Part shown: one piece after another, positions 1-9,286 of the stretch
Layout: every line of letters starts with the position of its first letter
Position numbering within the stretch: position 1 is the stretch's first letter
Assembly: GCF_022829515.1 (NCBI RefSeq)
Contig: NZ_JAKSYL010000287.1
Location: 245,409 to 309,408, forward strand
Source of the DNA: Methylobacterium sp. J-048
Lineage (GTDB): Bacteria; Pseudomonadota; Alphaproteobacteria; Rhizobiales; Beijerinckiaceae
Reading direction: 5' to 3'
DNA: 64,000 bases
Made by a program: the position numbers and the translations under genes
The notes under the pieces: generated by a model
Told to the model about the DNA's origin: nothing
Databases searched by the model: none
What the model saw: only the letters and a program-made list of their open reading frames with translations

Positions 1-432
1 GCGCTGCTGGTCCGGTTCGACGACGCGAAGGCGGCCGTCGAGGAGGGACCGGCCTGGGTCGGCTGGGAGGAGGCGATCGCGCATCTCGGCTTCCGCGACC
101 TCGCGCCCCGGGCCGCGGCGGCCCGAGCCGACGGGCGGATCACCGACGAGATCAGCGACGCCGGCTGGTTCAAGGAGGCCCTGCGCAAGGCCGAGACCAA
201 GCCGGACGACCGGGACCGGCTCGGCCCCTACCAGTACGGCTATCTCGACGATCCGGTCGAAGCCCTCGACTGGACCGCGGAGGGGGCGGGCGAGCCGCAG
301 CGCAACCCGTTCAAGGATGTCGGGCGCAACGATCCCTGCCCGTGCGGCTCGGGGAAAAAATTCAAGAAGTGCTGCCTCGGCAAGGCGGAGGCGGACGGTC
401 CCTGGATGCCGCCGGGCGCCCTACTCGGCTGA
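1..432 (+). CDS. SEC-C motif protein (DUF1186-like), 5' truncated by window
   Basis: The reading frame is open from base 1 and ends in TGA at 430-432, so the N-terminus lies outside the window. Residues near the C-terminus read RNDPCPCGSGKKFKKCC, a textbook SEC-C zinc-binding motif (CxC...CC) as found at the end of SecA and of many stand-alone proteins. The upstream part, with GWFKEAL and YGYLDDP, resembles DUF1186-type repeat proteins that commonly carry a C-terminal SEC-C. The zinc motif is visible; the DUF1186 assignment is from memory of the family. The last 12 bases overlap the end of the convergent adenylyltransferase gene. Molecular role unknown. Confidence 0.8.
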   Translation, partial: ALLVRFDDAKAAVEEGPAWVGWEEAIAHLGFRDLAPRAAAARADGRITDEISDAGWFKEALRKAETKPDDRDRLGPYQYGYLDDPVEALDWTAEGAGEPQRNPFKDVGRNDPCPCGSGKKFKKCCLGKAEADGPWMPPGALLG

Positions 433-1200
433 GGCGCCGCTCAGCGGGTTGTCCGGGTCCCAGCCGTAGCTCAGGGTCTCGAACCGCATCGCGCGGGCAT
501 CGACCATCAGCAGGCGCCCGACCAGCGGCTCGCCGAAATCCGCCACGGCGCGGATCACCTCCATGGCCATCAGCGAGCCCATGACCCCGGCCAGCGCCCC
601 GAGCACTCCGGCCTCGGCGCAGGCGGGCACGCTGCCCGGCGGCGGCGGGTTCGGGAACAGGCAGCGATAGGTCGGGTTCGGCTTGCCGTCGGGACCGGTC
701 TCGTGGGCCCGGATGGTGGTGAGCGTGCCGTCGAATCGGCCGAGCGCCGCCGTCACCAGCGGGCGCCTTGCGTGGAAGCAGGCATCCGAGACAGCGTAGC
801 GTGTGGCGAAGTTGTCCGAGCCGTCGGCGACGAGGTCGTAGCCCGCGATCAGGTCGACGGCGTTGTCCGGCGTGATGCGGAACGGGTGCGGGACCACCGT
901 CACGTGCGGGTTGAGCCGCGTAACCGCATCGGCCGCGCTCTCGACCTTGGGCCGGCCGAGATCCGGCGTGCCGTGGATCACCTGGCGCTGAAGGTTCGAG
1001 AGCGAAACGGTGTCGTCGTCGACGATGCCGATCGTGCCGATACCGGCCGCCGCGAGATACTGGATCAGCGGCGCGCCGAGGCCCCCTGCCCCGATGACCA
1101 GCACCCGGGCCGCCTTGAGGCGCGCCTGCCCGGGTCCGCCGACCTCGGCCAGGACGAGGTGGCGGGCGTAGCGTTCGATCTCGTCGGGAGCCATAGCCAT
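421..1200 (-). CDS. moeB: MoeB/ThiF-family adenylyltransferase
   Basis: Protein of 259 residues with an E1-like ATP-binding fold: GAGGLG at 37-42, SNLQRQ near 68-73, and DGSDNFATRY near 126-135, all diagnostic of MoeB/ThiF/HesA enzymes that adenylate the C-terminal Gly-Gly of MoaD or ThiS. The C-terminal AEAGVLGALAGVMGSL block is typical of MoeB. The ATG at 1200 was chosen because family members begin shortly before the ERYARH sequence; an in-frame start at 1242 would add 14 poorly fitting residues. One oddity: the zinc-binding CxxC pair of classical MoeB is reduced to a single Cys (180) in the YRCLF segment, so the zinc site may be lost. No molybdopterin or thiamine partner gene is adjacent, so MoeB against ThiF cannot be settled from context. 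Confidence 0.85.
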   Translation of the reverse strand: MAMAPDEIERYARHLVLAEVGGPGQARLKAARVLVIGAGGLGAPLIQYLAAAGIGTIGIVDDDTVSLSNLQRQVIHGTPDLGRPKVESAADAVTRLNPHVTVVPHPFRITPDNAVDLIAGYDLVADGSDNFATRYAVSDACFHARRPLVTAALGRFDGTLTTIRAHETGPDGKPNPTYRCLFPNPPPPGSVPACAEAGVLGALAGVMGSLMAMEVIRAVADFGEPLVGRLLMVDARAMRFETLSYGWDPDNPLSGASAE

Positions 1201-1297
1201 AGGCAGCAGATAGTCGCCCACGGGCCGCGACGGAAGCACCACACACGCGAACGCCGCCCCGGTCAGGAGGCGGCGTGAACGGCAATTCGCGATGGAG

Positions 1298-1828
1298 TCA
1301 GCGCGGCGCGAGAATCATGATCATCTGGCGGCCTTCGAGCATCGGCTCGCTCTCCACCTTGGCGATCTCGGCGGTCTCGGTCTTCACGCGCTCCAAGAGG
1401 CGCAGGCCGATATCCTGGTGAGCCATCTCACGACCACGGAAGCGCAGGGTCACCTTGACCTTGTCGCCCTCCTCGAAGAAGCGGTGCACCGACTTCATCT
1501 TGGTGTCGTAGTCGTGCTTGTCGATGCCGGGGCGGAGCTTGATCTCCTTGACCTCGACGGTCTTCTGCCGCTTGCGCGCCTCGTTCTGCTTCTTCTGCTC
1601 GTTGAAGCGGAAACGCCCGTAATCGAGCAGCTTGCAGACAGGGGGCACCGAGTTCGGCGCGATCTCGACGAGATCCAGGCCGGCTTCCTCAGCGAGGGTC
1701 AGCGCGTCGAAGAAGGGAACGACGCCGCGGTTCTGCCCGGTATCGTCGATCAGCTGCACTTCCCGCACCCCGCGAATATCGCGGTTGGCGCGCGGCCCGT
1801 CCTTCTGCGGGGCCGGCATGGCTCTCAT
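1298..1828 (-). CDS. infC: translation initiation factor IF-3
   Basis: IF-3 binds the 30S subunit, blocks premature 50S joining and proofreads start-codon selection. The 176-residue product has both domains: an N-terminal domain with DALTLAEEAGLDLVEI and PPVCKLLDYG (the IF-3 signature KL-[IL]-D-Y-G-[RK]), a lysine/arginine-rich linker, and a C-terminal domain with KVTLRFRGREMAHQDIG. Length matches the family. The start at 1828 (MRAMPAPQ) is preferred over the farther ATG at 1861, which would add an atypical leader; infC often uses unusual starts in proteobacteria, so this remains open. No rpmI/rplT follows, so infC stands alone here. Confidence 0.95.
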   Translation of the reverse strand: MRAMPAPQKDGPRANRDIRGVREVQLIDDTGQNRGVVPFFDALTLAEEAGLDLVEIAPNSVPPVCKLLDYGRFRFNEQKKQNEARKRQKTVEVKEIKLRPGIDKHDYDTKMKSVHRFFEEGDKVKVTLRFRGREMAHQDIGLRLLERVKTETAEIAKVESEPMLEGRQMIMILAPR

Positions 1829-2058
1829 CGGTCTACGAATGGCTTCGGTCTCCTGCTGCAACGACGAAACGGCGGATCGGACGACCCATCTCGTGGATCT
1901 CCTGACCGCCAGCCGCTCCGGTCTCTCCCGGACATACTACGTTGGGGGAAGCCCGGCCAGAGTCAACGGGGTGTCGGCGCGGGGTGCGAAATAATCGGCA
2001 CCGCGTTGAAACCCCAGCTTACCTTCTCAGCGCCAGCCGGCTGCCGATCGCACACCCA

Positions 2059-3345
2059 TTAGGCGTGCCGGCCGAGAAGCTGGGCGTAGACCGCCAGCGT
2101 GTCGCCGGTCATGCGCTCCAGAGAAAAGTTGGCCTCGACATGGGCGCGGCCGCGCCGGACCAGGGCGTCCCGGGCGCTGGCGCCGAGCGACAGGGCTTCG
2201 GTCAGGGCTGACGCGAGCGCACCCGCATCTCCGGGCGGAACACGCCAGCCGGTGCGCTGGCTGGCCGAGGCGTCCGGCGGCGCCAGAACCGTCTCCGGGA
2301 CGGCGCCGAGGTCGGAGACCACAACGGGCGTCCCGAGGGCCTGGGCCTCCACGGCCGAGCGGCCGAACGCCTCGGGCTCCACGGAGGGAACGGCAACCAC
2401 GGAAGCCGCCCGGAACGCCGCCGGCATGTCGGTGCAATGGCCGACGCGGCGGACGATGCCGCCGAGGCCGCGGGCGGCGATCAAGGCATCGAGTTCACGC
2501 TCGTAGGACGCACGCCCCTGCGGGTCGCCGGCGAGCACCACGGCGAGGTCCGGAACGCCCCGGTCACGCATCTGCGCGGCGGCGTCGATCAGAACGCGGT
2601 GCCCCTTCCAGGCGGTGAGCCGGGCGGCCAGCAGGATTACCCGCTCGTGCGGAGCCACGTTCCAGGCCCGGCGCAGCGTCTCGACCCGTCCCGCACCGAC
2701 TGAGACCGGATTGAAGACCGCCAGATCCGTGCCGCGGTGGATCACCCGCACACGGTCGCCGGCCTGCTCTGAATGCAGCCGATGGATCAGGTCCGCGGTG
2801 TAGCGCGAGTTGGCGATCACCACGTCGCCCCGGGCCATCACCGAATTGTACAGCACCTTCACACCGGTGCGGCCGGAATAGCTGCCGTGATAGGTCGTCA
2901 CGAACGGCAGGCCGAGGCGGCGGGCGGCGCCGAGCGCCACCCAGGCGGGCGCCCGCGACCGGGCGTGGACGATCTGCACGCCCTCGCGCCGGCACAGCGC
3001 CATCAACCGCGCGACGTTGAGCGCCATGCGGGCCGGGTTCTTCGACGCGGCCGGGAAGCGCAGCCATTGGCCGCCCTTGGCCTGCAGCTCGCCGATGAGA
3101 CGCCCGCCCTCGGTGGCGACCAGAGCCCTGGCGCCGACCGCCGCCAGGGCGCCGGCCACGTCGACCGTGGTCCGCTCGGCACCGCCGGCATCGAGTTCCG
3201 GGATGATCTGCAGCACGCGGGCGCCCGCGAGAACATCGATGTCTGCGGGAAAGCTCGACAGGCTGCGCGTCACATCACCCATCGGCGCTCGGTCGGCGTG
3301 AAGACGTAAGCCTCCCGCCGGCATCTGCAACATGCTCGTACCCAT
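2059..3345 (-). CDS. glycosyltransferase family 4 (GT-B fold)
   Basis: 428 residues with two Rossmann-like halves. GGAER at about 54-58 near the N-terminus is typical of GT4 enzymes that act on lipopolysaccharide or exopolysaccharide intermediates. The C-terminal block EAFGRSAVEAQALGTPVV (about 325-342) contains the EX7E-type donor-binding motif. It should transfer a sugar from a nucleotide-sugar donor at the cytoplasmic face of the membrane; donor and acceptor cannot be read from sequence. The true start may be internal (ATG at 3282), since the first about 20 residues look unlike the family. No polysaccharide cluster surrounds it. Confidence 0.85.
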   Translation of the reverse strand: MGTSMLQMPAGGLRLHADRAPMGDVTRSLSSFPADIDVLAGARVLQIIPELDAGGAERTTVDVAGALAAVGARALVATEGGRLIGELQAKGGQWLRFPAASKNPARMALNVARLMALCRREGVQIVHARSRAPAWVALGAARRLGLPFVTTYHGSYSGRTGVKVLYNSVMARGDVVIANSRYTADLIHRLHSEQAGDRVRVIHRGTDLAVFNPVSVGAGRVETLRRAWNVAPHERVILLAARLTAWKGHRVLIDAAAQMRDRGVPDLAVVLAGDPQGRASYERELDALIAARGLGGIVRRVGHCTDMPAAFRAASVVAVPSVEPEAFGRSAVEAQALGTPVVVSDLGAVPETVLAPPDASASQRTGWRVPPGDAGALASALTEALSLGASARDALVRRGRAHVEANFSLERMTGDTLAVYAQLLGRHA

Positions 3346-3452
3346 TGCCCCAGCATCGCGGTCGCGCTTTACGGTCTGGTAAACGGAGGTTGAAGCCGAC
3401 CCGGTCAGGGAAGGACTTCTTCAAGCGCGATAGAGGCCTACCGGAGAGATCG

Positions 3453-4220
3453 ATGACCGATACAGGGCCGGATTTCATCAGCGTCGGCGAAGGAGCGGCC
3501 GCGCGGCGGATCGCCGTACGGGTGCGCGAGGGCGCCGGGCCGCCGGTGATCTGGCTCGGTGGATTCCGTTCGGACATGACGGCCACCAAGGCCGCCGCCC
3601 TGGATGCCTGGGCTGCAGAGAAGAAGCGCACCCTGGTGCGGTTCGATTACGCCGGCCACGGCGCTTCCGGCGGCACGTTCGCCGCGTGCACCATTTCGTC
3701 CTGGCTCGAAGACGCACAGGCGGTCCTGGCGCGGTACGTCACGGAGCCGCCGATCCTGGTCGGCTCGTCAATGGGCGGGTGGATCGCCTGCCTCGCGGCG
3801 CGAGCCCGTGCCGTCGGCGGCCAAAAGACAGCGGGCTTGGTCCTGGTCGCGCCGGCGCTGGATTTCACCGAAGACCTGATCTGGTCGCAGCTGGATGAGG
3901 GTGCCCGCGCCGCTCTGTTGCGTCACGGAGTTCTTCAAAGGCCAAGCGACTATGCGCCCGAGCCCGATCCGATCACCCTCGCGCTGATCGAGGATGGCCG
4001 CCGGAACAGATTGCTCGAGCGCCCCTTCGATCCGGCCTGCCCGGTCCACATCCTGCAAGGCATGCGCGATCCGGATGTGCCCTACCAACACGCGCTCAAG
4101 ACCGTCGGCCGACTGCCGGCCGAGGGGACCGTGCTGACCCTGATCGCCGATGGCGACCACCGCCTGTCACGGCCGCAGGATATCGCACGGCTCGTGGCGG
4201 CGGTGGCGGGAATCGCCTGA
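3453..4220 (+). CDS. alpha/beta hydrolase
   Basis: 255 residues. The nucleophile elbow GSSMGG (Ser106) and a C-terminal DGDHRLS histidine near 236 fit the Ser-Asp-His catalytic triad of alpha/beta hydrolases; FDYAGHGASGG lies between strands as usual. ATG at 3453 has a GGAGAGA ribosome site 4-10 bases upstream, which fixes the start over the longer frame beginning at 3345. It resembles palmitoyl-protein-thioesterase-like or carboxylesterase family members found in alphaproteobacteria. The substrate is unknown. It is divergent from the glycosyltransferase gene and convergent with the DUF1150 gene. Confidence 0.8.
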   Translation: MTDTGPDFISVGEGAAARRIAVRVREGAGPPVIWLGGFRSDMTATKAAALDAWAAEKKRTLVRFDYAGHGASGGTFAACTISSWLEDAQAVLARYVTEPPILVGSSMGGWIACLAARARAVGGQKTAGLVLVAPALDFTEDLIWSQLDEGARAALLRHGVLQRPSDYAPEPDPITLALIEDGRRNRLLERPFDPACPVHILQGMRDPDVPYQHALKTVGRLPAEGTVLTLIADGDHRLSRPQDIARLVAAVAGIA

Positions 4221-4240
4221 CCGGCACGGTTGGTCCGGGG

Positions 4241-4525
4241 TCAGTGCAGGCTGACGGCGTGGAGATCCTGGGCGACGGCATTGGCCAGCACCACGTCTTT
4301 GGAATCCGCCAGCATGATCGGCTCGCCGCTCGCCGAAAGCAGGGCGAACAGGTCGAGGCCAGGCATCAGTTCCGGCGCCTGCGGGAACAGGCGGCGCACC
4401 TCGTCGGACCGGATCGGGCGAACGTAGGCGATATGGCCCTCGCCCAAAGCGGCTAGATCCGCCGGATTGAACTCGGCCGGATCGAGATCGGCGGGGGTCA
4501 GGGGAGATGCGTTCAAGTTCGTCAT
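4241..4525 (-). CDS. DUF1150 family protein
   Basis: 94-residue acidic protein. The segments YVRPIRSDEV, FALLSASGEPIMLADSKD and AVAQDLHAVSLH match the alphaproteobacterial DUF1150 family, which is nearly always encoded next to an Hsp20 gene, as here. The ATG at 4525 is preceded by a strong AGGAGGG ribosome site, ruling out the longer upstream frame. Function is not established; from its genetic neighbour a link to small-heat-shock-protein chaperoning is plausible but inferred. It follows hsp20 by about 150 bases on the same strand and could be co-transcribed. Confidence 0.85.
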   Translation of the reverse strand: MTNLNASPLTPADLDPAEFNPADLAALGEGHIAYVRPIRSDEVRRLFPQAPELMPGLDLFALLSASGEPIMLADSKDVVLANAVAQDLHAVSLH

Positions 4526-4672
4526 GTGTTGCCCTCCTGGGGTGGCAGAGCGTCCACCTCCGGTCCCGGAGGCACCGGCGGCTCCACACGGATGTGGGGA
4601 TGTCCGGCGCCCAATCAATTGACCTATGGCATCGTCGCGCAGGGTCCAGACCGGCCTTGAAATCGCGCGCCC

Positions 4673-5113
4673 CTAGCCTCGGGCGCCGATATCGATCTTG
4701 CGTACGATCCGATCCGGCTCAGGCCGAACGAGATCGATCGAGAGCAGGCCGTTGGCGAGGTCGGCGCCCAGCACCTCCATGCCGTCGGCCAGCAGGAAGG
4801 TTCGCTGAAACTGCCGTGCCGCGATGCCGCGGTGCAGGAAATGTCGCTCACGCTCCTCGACCTGCCGGCCCCGAACGACGAGTTGGCTGTCCTCCAGCAT
4901 CACGTCGAGCTGTTCCTGCGTGAAGCCCGCCACCGCCAAGGTGATCCGCAGGCGCTCGGGCTCACGTTCGGTGCGGGGCAGCCGTTCGATGTTGTAGGGA
5001 GGATAACCGTCGTTGGCACCCTTCGCGACTCGATCGAGGGCCTGCTCGATCTCATCGAAGCCGAGCAGGAACGGATGCCCGAAGGGCGAGGGTCGAGTCA
5101 TTGCGGCCGTCAT
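4673..5113 (-). CDS. Hsp20 / alpha-crystallin small heat shock protein
   Basis: 146 residues with the alpha-crystallin domain: YPPYNIER, ERLRITLAVAGF, LVVRGRQ, FLHRGIAARQFQRTFLLADGMEV and a final SIDLVRPEPDR beta strand. Small heat shock proteins form oligomers that hold unfolding proteins for refolding. The N-terminal GHPFLLGFDEIEQALDRVAKGANDGYPP is the IbpA/HspH pattern of rhizobia and methylobacteria. Starts at 5113 or 5101 (MTRPSPFG) are both plausible; the longer frame to 5359 is not family-like. The C-terminal IxI motif used for oligomer contacts is not obvious. A candidate heat-shock promoter lies at 5230-5263. Confidence 0.9.
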   Translation of the reverse strand: MTAAMTRPSPFGHPFLLGFDEIEQALDRVAKGANDGYPPYNIERLPRTEREPERLRITLAVAGFTQEQLDVMLEDSQLVVRGRQVEERERHFLHRGIAARQFQRTFLLADGMEVLGADLANGLLSIDLVRPEPDRIVRKIDIGARG

Positions 5114-5528
5114 CCTCACAGCGAGGCCTCCGACCCTGGGACTTGCCGCAGCCCCGGATCTCCGAGCACCTCGACGCCATGGAGCCCGCACAAAACAGCG
5201 CTCCACCGGTCGGAACACCGCCGGTAACCCGGAGATATGGCCAAGGCCCCCAACCCCATCAAGGGACGGGGTTAATTTCGTCCCATGATCAATATTTGCT
5301 CTGCGAAAACACGCACAGCTTGGGAGCTTTCGGCAGTATGTATCGGGATGTTTCAGCAAGCCCTGGAACGGCCACGCTCTCGACTAACAGTTTGGAACTG
5401 CTCTGATTTTCTCGCCAGGCCTTGATTGCGGGAGCTGTCGTGGCTACTGCCGCGACGGGTGATCCCCCGGCTCTAGATGGGTTCTCACCAATCTATTCCC
5501 GACCCAGGCGGGATGCAGCGGAGTCCCG
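5114..5528. other. 415-base intergenic region between divergent hsp20 and a hypothetical gene
   Basis: No convincing gene on either strand. The left part should hold the hsp20 promoter; the middle (about 5270-5400) is lower in GC than its surroundings, as promoter regions often are. No strong terminator or repeat was seen. Confidence 0.5.
5230..5263 (-). promoter_or_regulatory. candidate RpoH-type heat-shock promoter for hsp20
   Basis: Read on the minus strand there is CTTG at 5263-5260 and CCATATCTCCG at 5240-5230. Alphaproteobacterial RpoH promoters are described as CTTG with CYTATNTNNG about 17-18 bases away; here the spacing is 19 and one -10 base differs. Position 117 bases before the hsp20 start is reasonable. 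Suggestive only. Confidence 0.3.
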
Positions 5529-6020
5529 ATGAGCGCGCCTTCGATCCCGGCAAGTCATGCGGCGATGCAGCGCGTCGCCGACGTGTGCGGCGATGAGGCC
5601 GACATCCTGGCGTTGTCGGTGGCCCGATTCGTCGCCGCCGGGTACATGACGAGCGACGTCGCCTGCTGGAATGCCGCGTTCGACGGTGCGGAGCAGCTGC
5701 TCGGCCCAGCGGAGGGATGCCGGTTCGTCGCCAGCGTGGTCGCGATCGTCCGTGCGCTTCGGGCGGAGCGCGAGGATGATTGGTCCTTCATGCCGGCGAG
5801 CTGCTGTCGGGTGACCGGCCACGAATGCGCCCTCGTCGCGCTGATCGGCCGGGGCCGGCGTCGGCTGTGGGCCGATCTGGAAGCGGCTGCGGCCGAGCTC
5901 ACCGGGCGTGAGGCTGCGCCTCGCCTCGTCGCAGCGGTTCGCGCCGCCGTCTCAACCCTGGATACGGCGGCCGAACGCTTGGCGCCGGTCATGTGCCCAA
6001 ATCGGGTCGTGCTTCACTAA
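5529..6020 (+). CDS. hypothetical protein, mostly helical
   Basis: 163 residues, alanine-rich and predicted by eye to be alpha-helical, with a cluster of cysteines (about residues 20, 46, 63, 112, 113, 120 and 154). It begins at an ATG closely after a GGAGTCCCG ribosome-like site. No known motif was recognised. It is followed 21 bases later by the secreted-protein gene at 6042 on the same strand, so the two could be co-transcribed. GC and codon bias match neighbours, supporting a real gene. Confidence 0.55.
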   Translation: MSAPSIPASHAAMQRVADVCGDEADILALSVARFVAAGYMTSDVACWNAAFDGAEQLLGPAEGCRFVASVVAIVRALRAEREDDWSFMPASCCRVTGHECALVALIGRGRRRLWADLEAAAAELTGREAAPRLVAAVRAAVSTLDTAAERLAPVMCPNRVVLH

Positions 6021-6041
6021 GTCGGCTGCTGCGGTGGCCTG

Positions 6042-6560
6042 ATGCGGCTCCGGCCGCGTCCGAGAAAAGAGGAAATCGGTTTGGTGCTTGCCTTGAGCGT
6101 CCCTCTGTACCGCCGGCGGATCGGGCGGATCGCCCTCGACACCGCGGCTTGCCTGGCGCTTTCGGCGCTCCTGGTCGTCTCGGCGCTGGCGCAGGATGCC
6201 TCCGCTGAGAAGGCGCCGATCAAGCTGCAGTTGAACAAGCTCGAGACCGCGGGCGAGGCCTGCCGGGTGACCCTGGTGGTCGACAACTCCAAGGGCACCA
6301 GCCTCAAATCCTATAAGGTCGATCTGTTCGCCTTCGATCCGGAGGGGGTCGCCCAGAAGCGCGTGGCCGTGGAGCTCGGCCCCCTGCCGGCGCGGAAGAC
6401 GACCGTGAAGATCTTCGATTTCCCGGGCATCGCCTGCGGCAAGGTCGGCCGGGTCCTGCTGAACGACGTCTTGGCCTGCGACGGCGGCGAGGCCGCTCGG
6501 GAGGCCTGCCTGGAGCGGACCGAGACCGAAACCAAGGCCGGACCCGCCTTCGACCGCTGA
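6042..6560 (+). CDS. predicted secreted (periplasmic) protein upstream of exbB
   Basis: 172 residues. A basic stretch (RRRIGR) and a hydrophobic run (ACLALSALLVVSALAQDA) around residues 25-52 form a signal peptide, probably cleaved after ALA. The mature part carries four cysteines that could form disulfides (GEACRVTL, GIACGKV, LACDGG, REACLE) and a beta-rich VVDNSKGTSLKSYKVDLFAF segment. It sits 120 bases upstream of exbB on the same strand, so a role in the periplasm with the TonB system is likely but not shown. An internal TTG at 6081 is an alternative start. Confidence 0.65.
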   Translation: MRLRPRPRKEEIGLVLALSVPLYRRRIGRIALDTAACLALSALLVVSALAQDASAEKAPIKLQLNKLETAGEACRVTLVVDNSKGTSLKSYKVDLFAFDPEGVAQKRVAVELGPLPARKTTVKIFDFPGIACGKVGRVLLNDVLACDGGEAAREACLERTETETKAGPAFDR

Positions 6561-6680
6561 GGCGGCCTCAAGGACCCTGCGACGACGCCGCCCGGCAGCG
6601 AAAGCCGCCGGGCGGTCAGCGGCTTTCGCCGCACCTCGACGAGATGGCGGCCCCGGGCCGCATGACACCAGGAGCCCGCG

Positions 6681-7376
<696 letters not shown>

Positions 7377-7527
7377 GCGTCTCGCCGGCGCCTGCCGCGT
7401 AGCGAACTGGCCCGGCCACCATCCTTGATCCGAGGCGCGTCCAGGCCGGTCCGGCATGTGCTGCCGCCGAAAGCGCCTCGAACCATGGCCCGCACCGGGC
7501 CGACCGCACTCAACCGGAGACGCCGCC

Positions 7528-7998
7528 ATGGCGATGGCATCGCCCCGCGCAAGCGACGATGACGACAACGACGACCTGCCGATGTCGGACATCAACGTGA
7601 CCCCGATGGTCGACGTGATGCTCGTCCTGCTGATCATCTTCATGGTCGCGGCCCCGCTGATGACCACCGGGGTCCCGGTGCAGCTGCCCAAGACCGCGGC
7701 CGCCAAGGTGGCGCAGTCGAAGAAGCCCCAGGAGGTCACGGTCGACAAGGACGGCAACCCGTCGATTGCCAAGGAGGTGTTCACCATGGACAGCCTCGTG
7801 CCGCGCCTGCGCGAGATGGCGAGCGCCGACAAGGATCAGGTGATCCTGGTGCGCGGCGACCGTGACGTCCCCTACGGCAAGATCATGCAGGTGATGGGTC
7901 TCGTCGGCCAAGCCGGCTTCACGAAGGTGTCGCTGATCGCGCAGTCGCCGGGTGGCCCCGCCGCCGCGCCAGCAGCCCCCTCAGAGACCGCCCGCTGA
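7528..7998 (+). CDS. exbD: ExbD/TolR-family biopolymer transport protein
   Basis: 156 residues. A cytoplasmic acidic N-terminus (DDDDNDD) leads to the diagnostic SDINVTPMVDVMLVLLIIFM, in which the membrane aspartate (of MVDVMLV) carries protons. A periplasmic domain follows, with RGDRDVPYGKIMQVMGLVGQAGF typical of ExbD. The ATG at 7528 has GGAGA upstream; a longer frame back to 7456 lacks family similarity. It lies 151 bases after exbB and only 5 bases before tonB. The Ala/Pro tail after residue 145 is extra compared with E. coli ExbD. Confidence 0.93.
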   Translation: MAMASPRASDDDDNDDLPMSDINVTPMVDVMLVLLIIFMVAAPLMTTGVPVQLPKTAAAKVAQSKKPQEVTVDKDGNPSIAKEVFTMDSLVPRLREMASADKDQVILVRGDRDVPYGKIMQVMGLVGQAGFTKVSLIAQSPGGPAAAPAAPSETAR

Positions 7999-8003
7999 CA
8001 TCC

Positions 8004-8990
8004 ATGAGCACGCTGACTTCGACGGATCTGTCGGCCCGGCCCGGCGAGCGCGGCCCCTCCGGGCTGCTCGTCGCCTTCCTGGTCGCGTTCGCGCTGCACG
8101 CGCTCGTGCTGGTGGCGGTGATGTTCTATCGGCTCACGCCGCCGGCGCCCCCCGGCGAGCAGCAGATCTCGATCGATCTGGCGCCGGTGATGACCGACGC
8201 CGCGACCGAGGCGCCGTCTGAGCAGCAGATGAGCCAAGCGGCGCCCCCGGAGACCAAACCCGTTGAGTTGCCCCCCGACGAGGCCGTGCAGCCCCCGCCC
8301 CCGGAGATGACCGAGGTCAAGCCCGACGAGACACAGGCCGTCATCGAGCCGCCGCAGGAGGCCGTGCCGGTGGAGGCCCAGAGCGAAGTGATTACCTCGG
8401 CCTCCGAGGCCGCCGAGCCGCTGGCGCCACCGCCGACGGAGGTCGCCAAGACCGAGGAGCCGCCCAAGCCGACGCCCGATCCCGCGAAGATCAAGGCCGA
8501 GCGCGAGGCGAAGCTTCGCAAGATCCGCGAAGAGAAGCTGCGCGAGCAGAAGCGCGAGGAGCGCCTGGAGGAGATCCGCGACGCGAAGCTGAAAGCAGCC
8601 CGCGAAGCCAAGGCGAAGCAAGCGAAAGCGCAACAGGGCGCGGAGGCGCGCAATTCCGCGTCGGCCTCACGTCAGAATGCGGCCGGCCGAGCCGCCGCGG
8701 GCAGCGATCCAAGTGCGTTGCGCCAATGGACCGGCGCGATCAGCGCGGCGATCCACGGCCGGATGAATCCGGGCGTCGCCGCCGGGACCGCCGGGGGCAC
8801 CGCAATGGTCCGGTTCACCGTGATGCGCTCGGGTGCGGTCACCGGTGCAGGTCTCGCCCGGTCCAGCGGCGTCGGTCAGATCGACAGCGCGGCGTTGGCG
8901 GCGGTGCGTGGCGGCATGCCGCCGGCGCCCGCCGGCGTAACGCAACCGAGCCTTTCGGTGACCATCCCGCTCAACTATCGCGTGCGCTGA
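8004..8990 (+). CDS. tonB: TonB-family energy transducer
   Basis: 328 residues. One N-terminal membrane helix (LLVAFLVAFALHALVLVAVMFY), then a long proline/glutamate-rich periplasmic spacer (PPPPEMTEVKPDE and similar, about 50-165), a charged coiled-coil part rich in KAEREAKLRKIREEK (about 165-220), and a C-terminal TonB domain with GTAMVRFTVMRSGAV...GQIDSAALAAVRGGMPPAP. This is the standard TonB layout: the spacer crosses the periplasm and the C-terminal domain contacts TonB boxes of outer-membrane receptors. It starts 5 bases after exbD. The coiled-coil insertion is longer than in enteric TonB and is more like TolA. Confidence 0.92.
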   Translation: MSTLTSTDLSARPGERGPSGLLVAFLVAFALHALVLVAVMFYRLTPPAPPGEQQISIDLAPVMTDAATEAPSEQQMSQAAPPETKPVELPPDEAVQPPPPEMTEVKPDETQAVIEPPQEAVPVEAQSEVITSASEAAEPLAPPPTEVAKTEEPPKPTPDPAKIKAEREAKLRKIREEKLREQKREERLEEIRDAKLKAAREAKAKQAKAQQGAEARNSASASRQNAAGRAAAGSDPSALRQWTGAISAAIHGRMNPGVAAGTAGGTAMVRFTVMRSGAVTGAGLARSSGVGQIDSAALAAVRGGMPPAPAGVTQPSLSVTIPLNYRVR

Positions 8991-9010
8991 GCGCGAATAG
9001 GCGACGTGCG

Positions 9011-9030
9011 GTCAGGCAGAAAAGCCTGAC
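9011..9030 (+). terminator. candidate terminator after tonB
   Basis: A perfect 7-base-pair stem (GTCAGGC / GCCTGAC) with loop AGAAAA lies 20 bases after the tonB stop. There is no long T run, so termination strength is uncertain. Confidence 0.4.
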
Positions 9031-9286
9031 TCGATTGAACAAGCGTGGTGGGTCCTGAGACGAATACGCTGCCCTGTCCTGCCCGATCGGATCGCCGGAT
9101 TCGCCATGGGCCGTACGGGCGTGCTAATGCCGTTGCGATCACGGCCTCGAACAGTCGTTGCAGAACGACGCGGCGGGGCGGATCGTCCGGCCTTGCCCCT
9201 CCCCCCCTCGAACAGGCCGGACCCGTTCCAGACACTGACCCTGCGCGCAGGATGCTGTGCCGCTGGACCGGGGCGAAAGGCACAGG

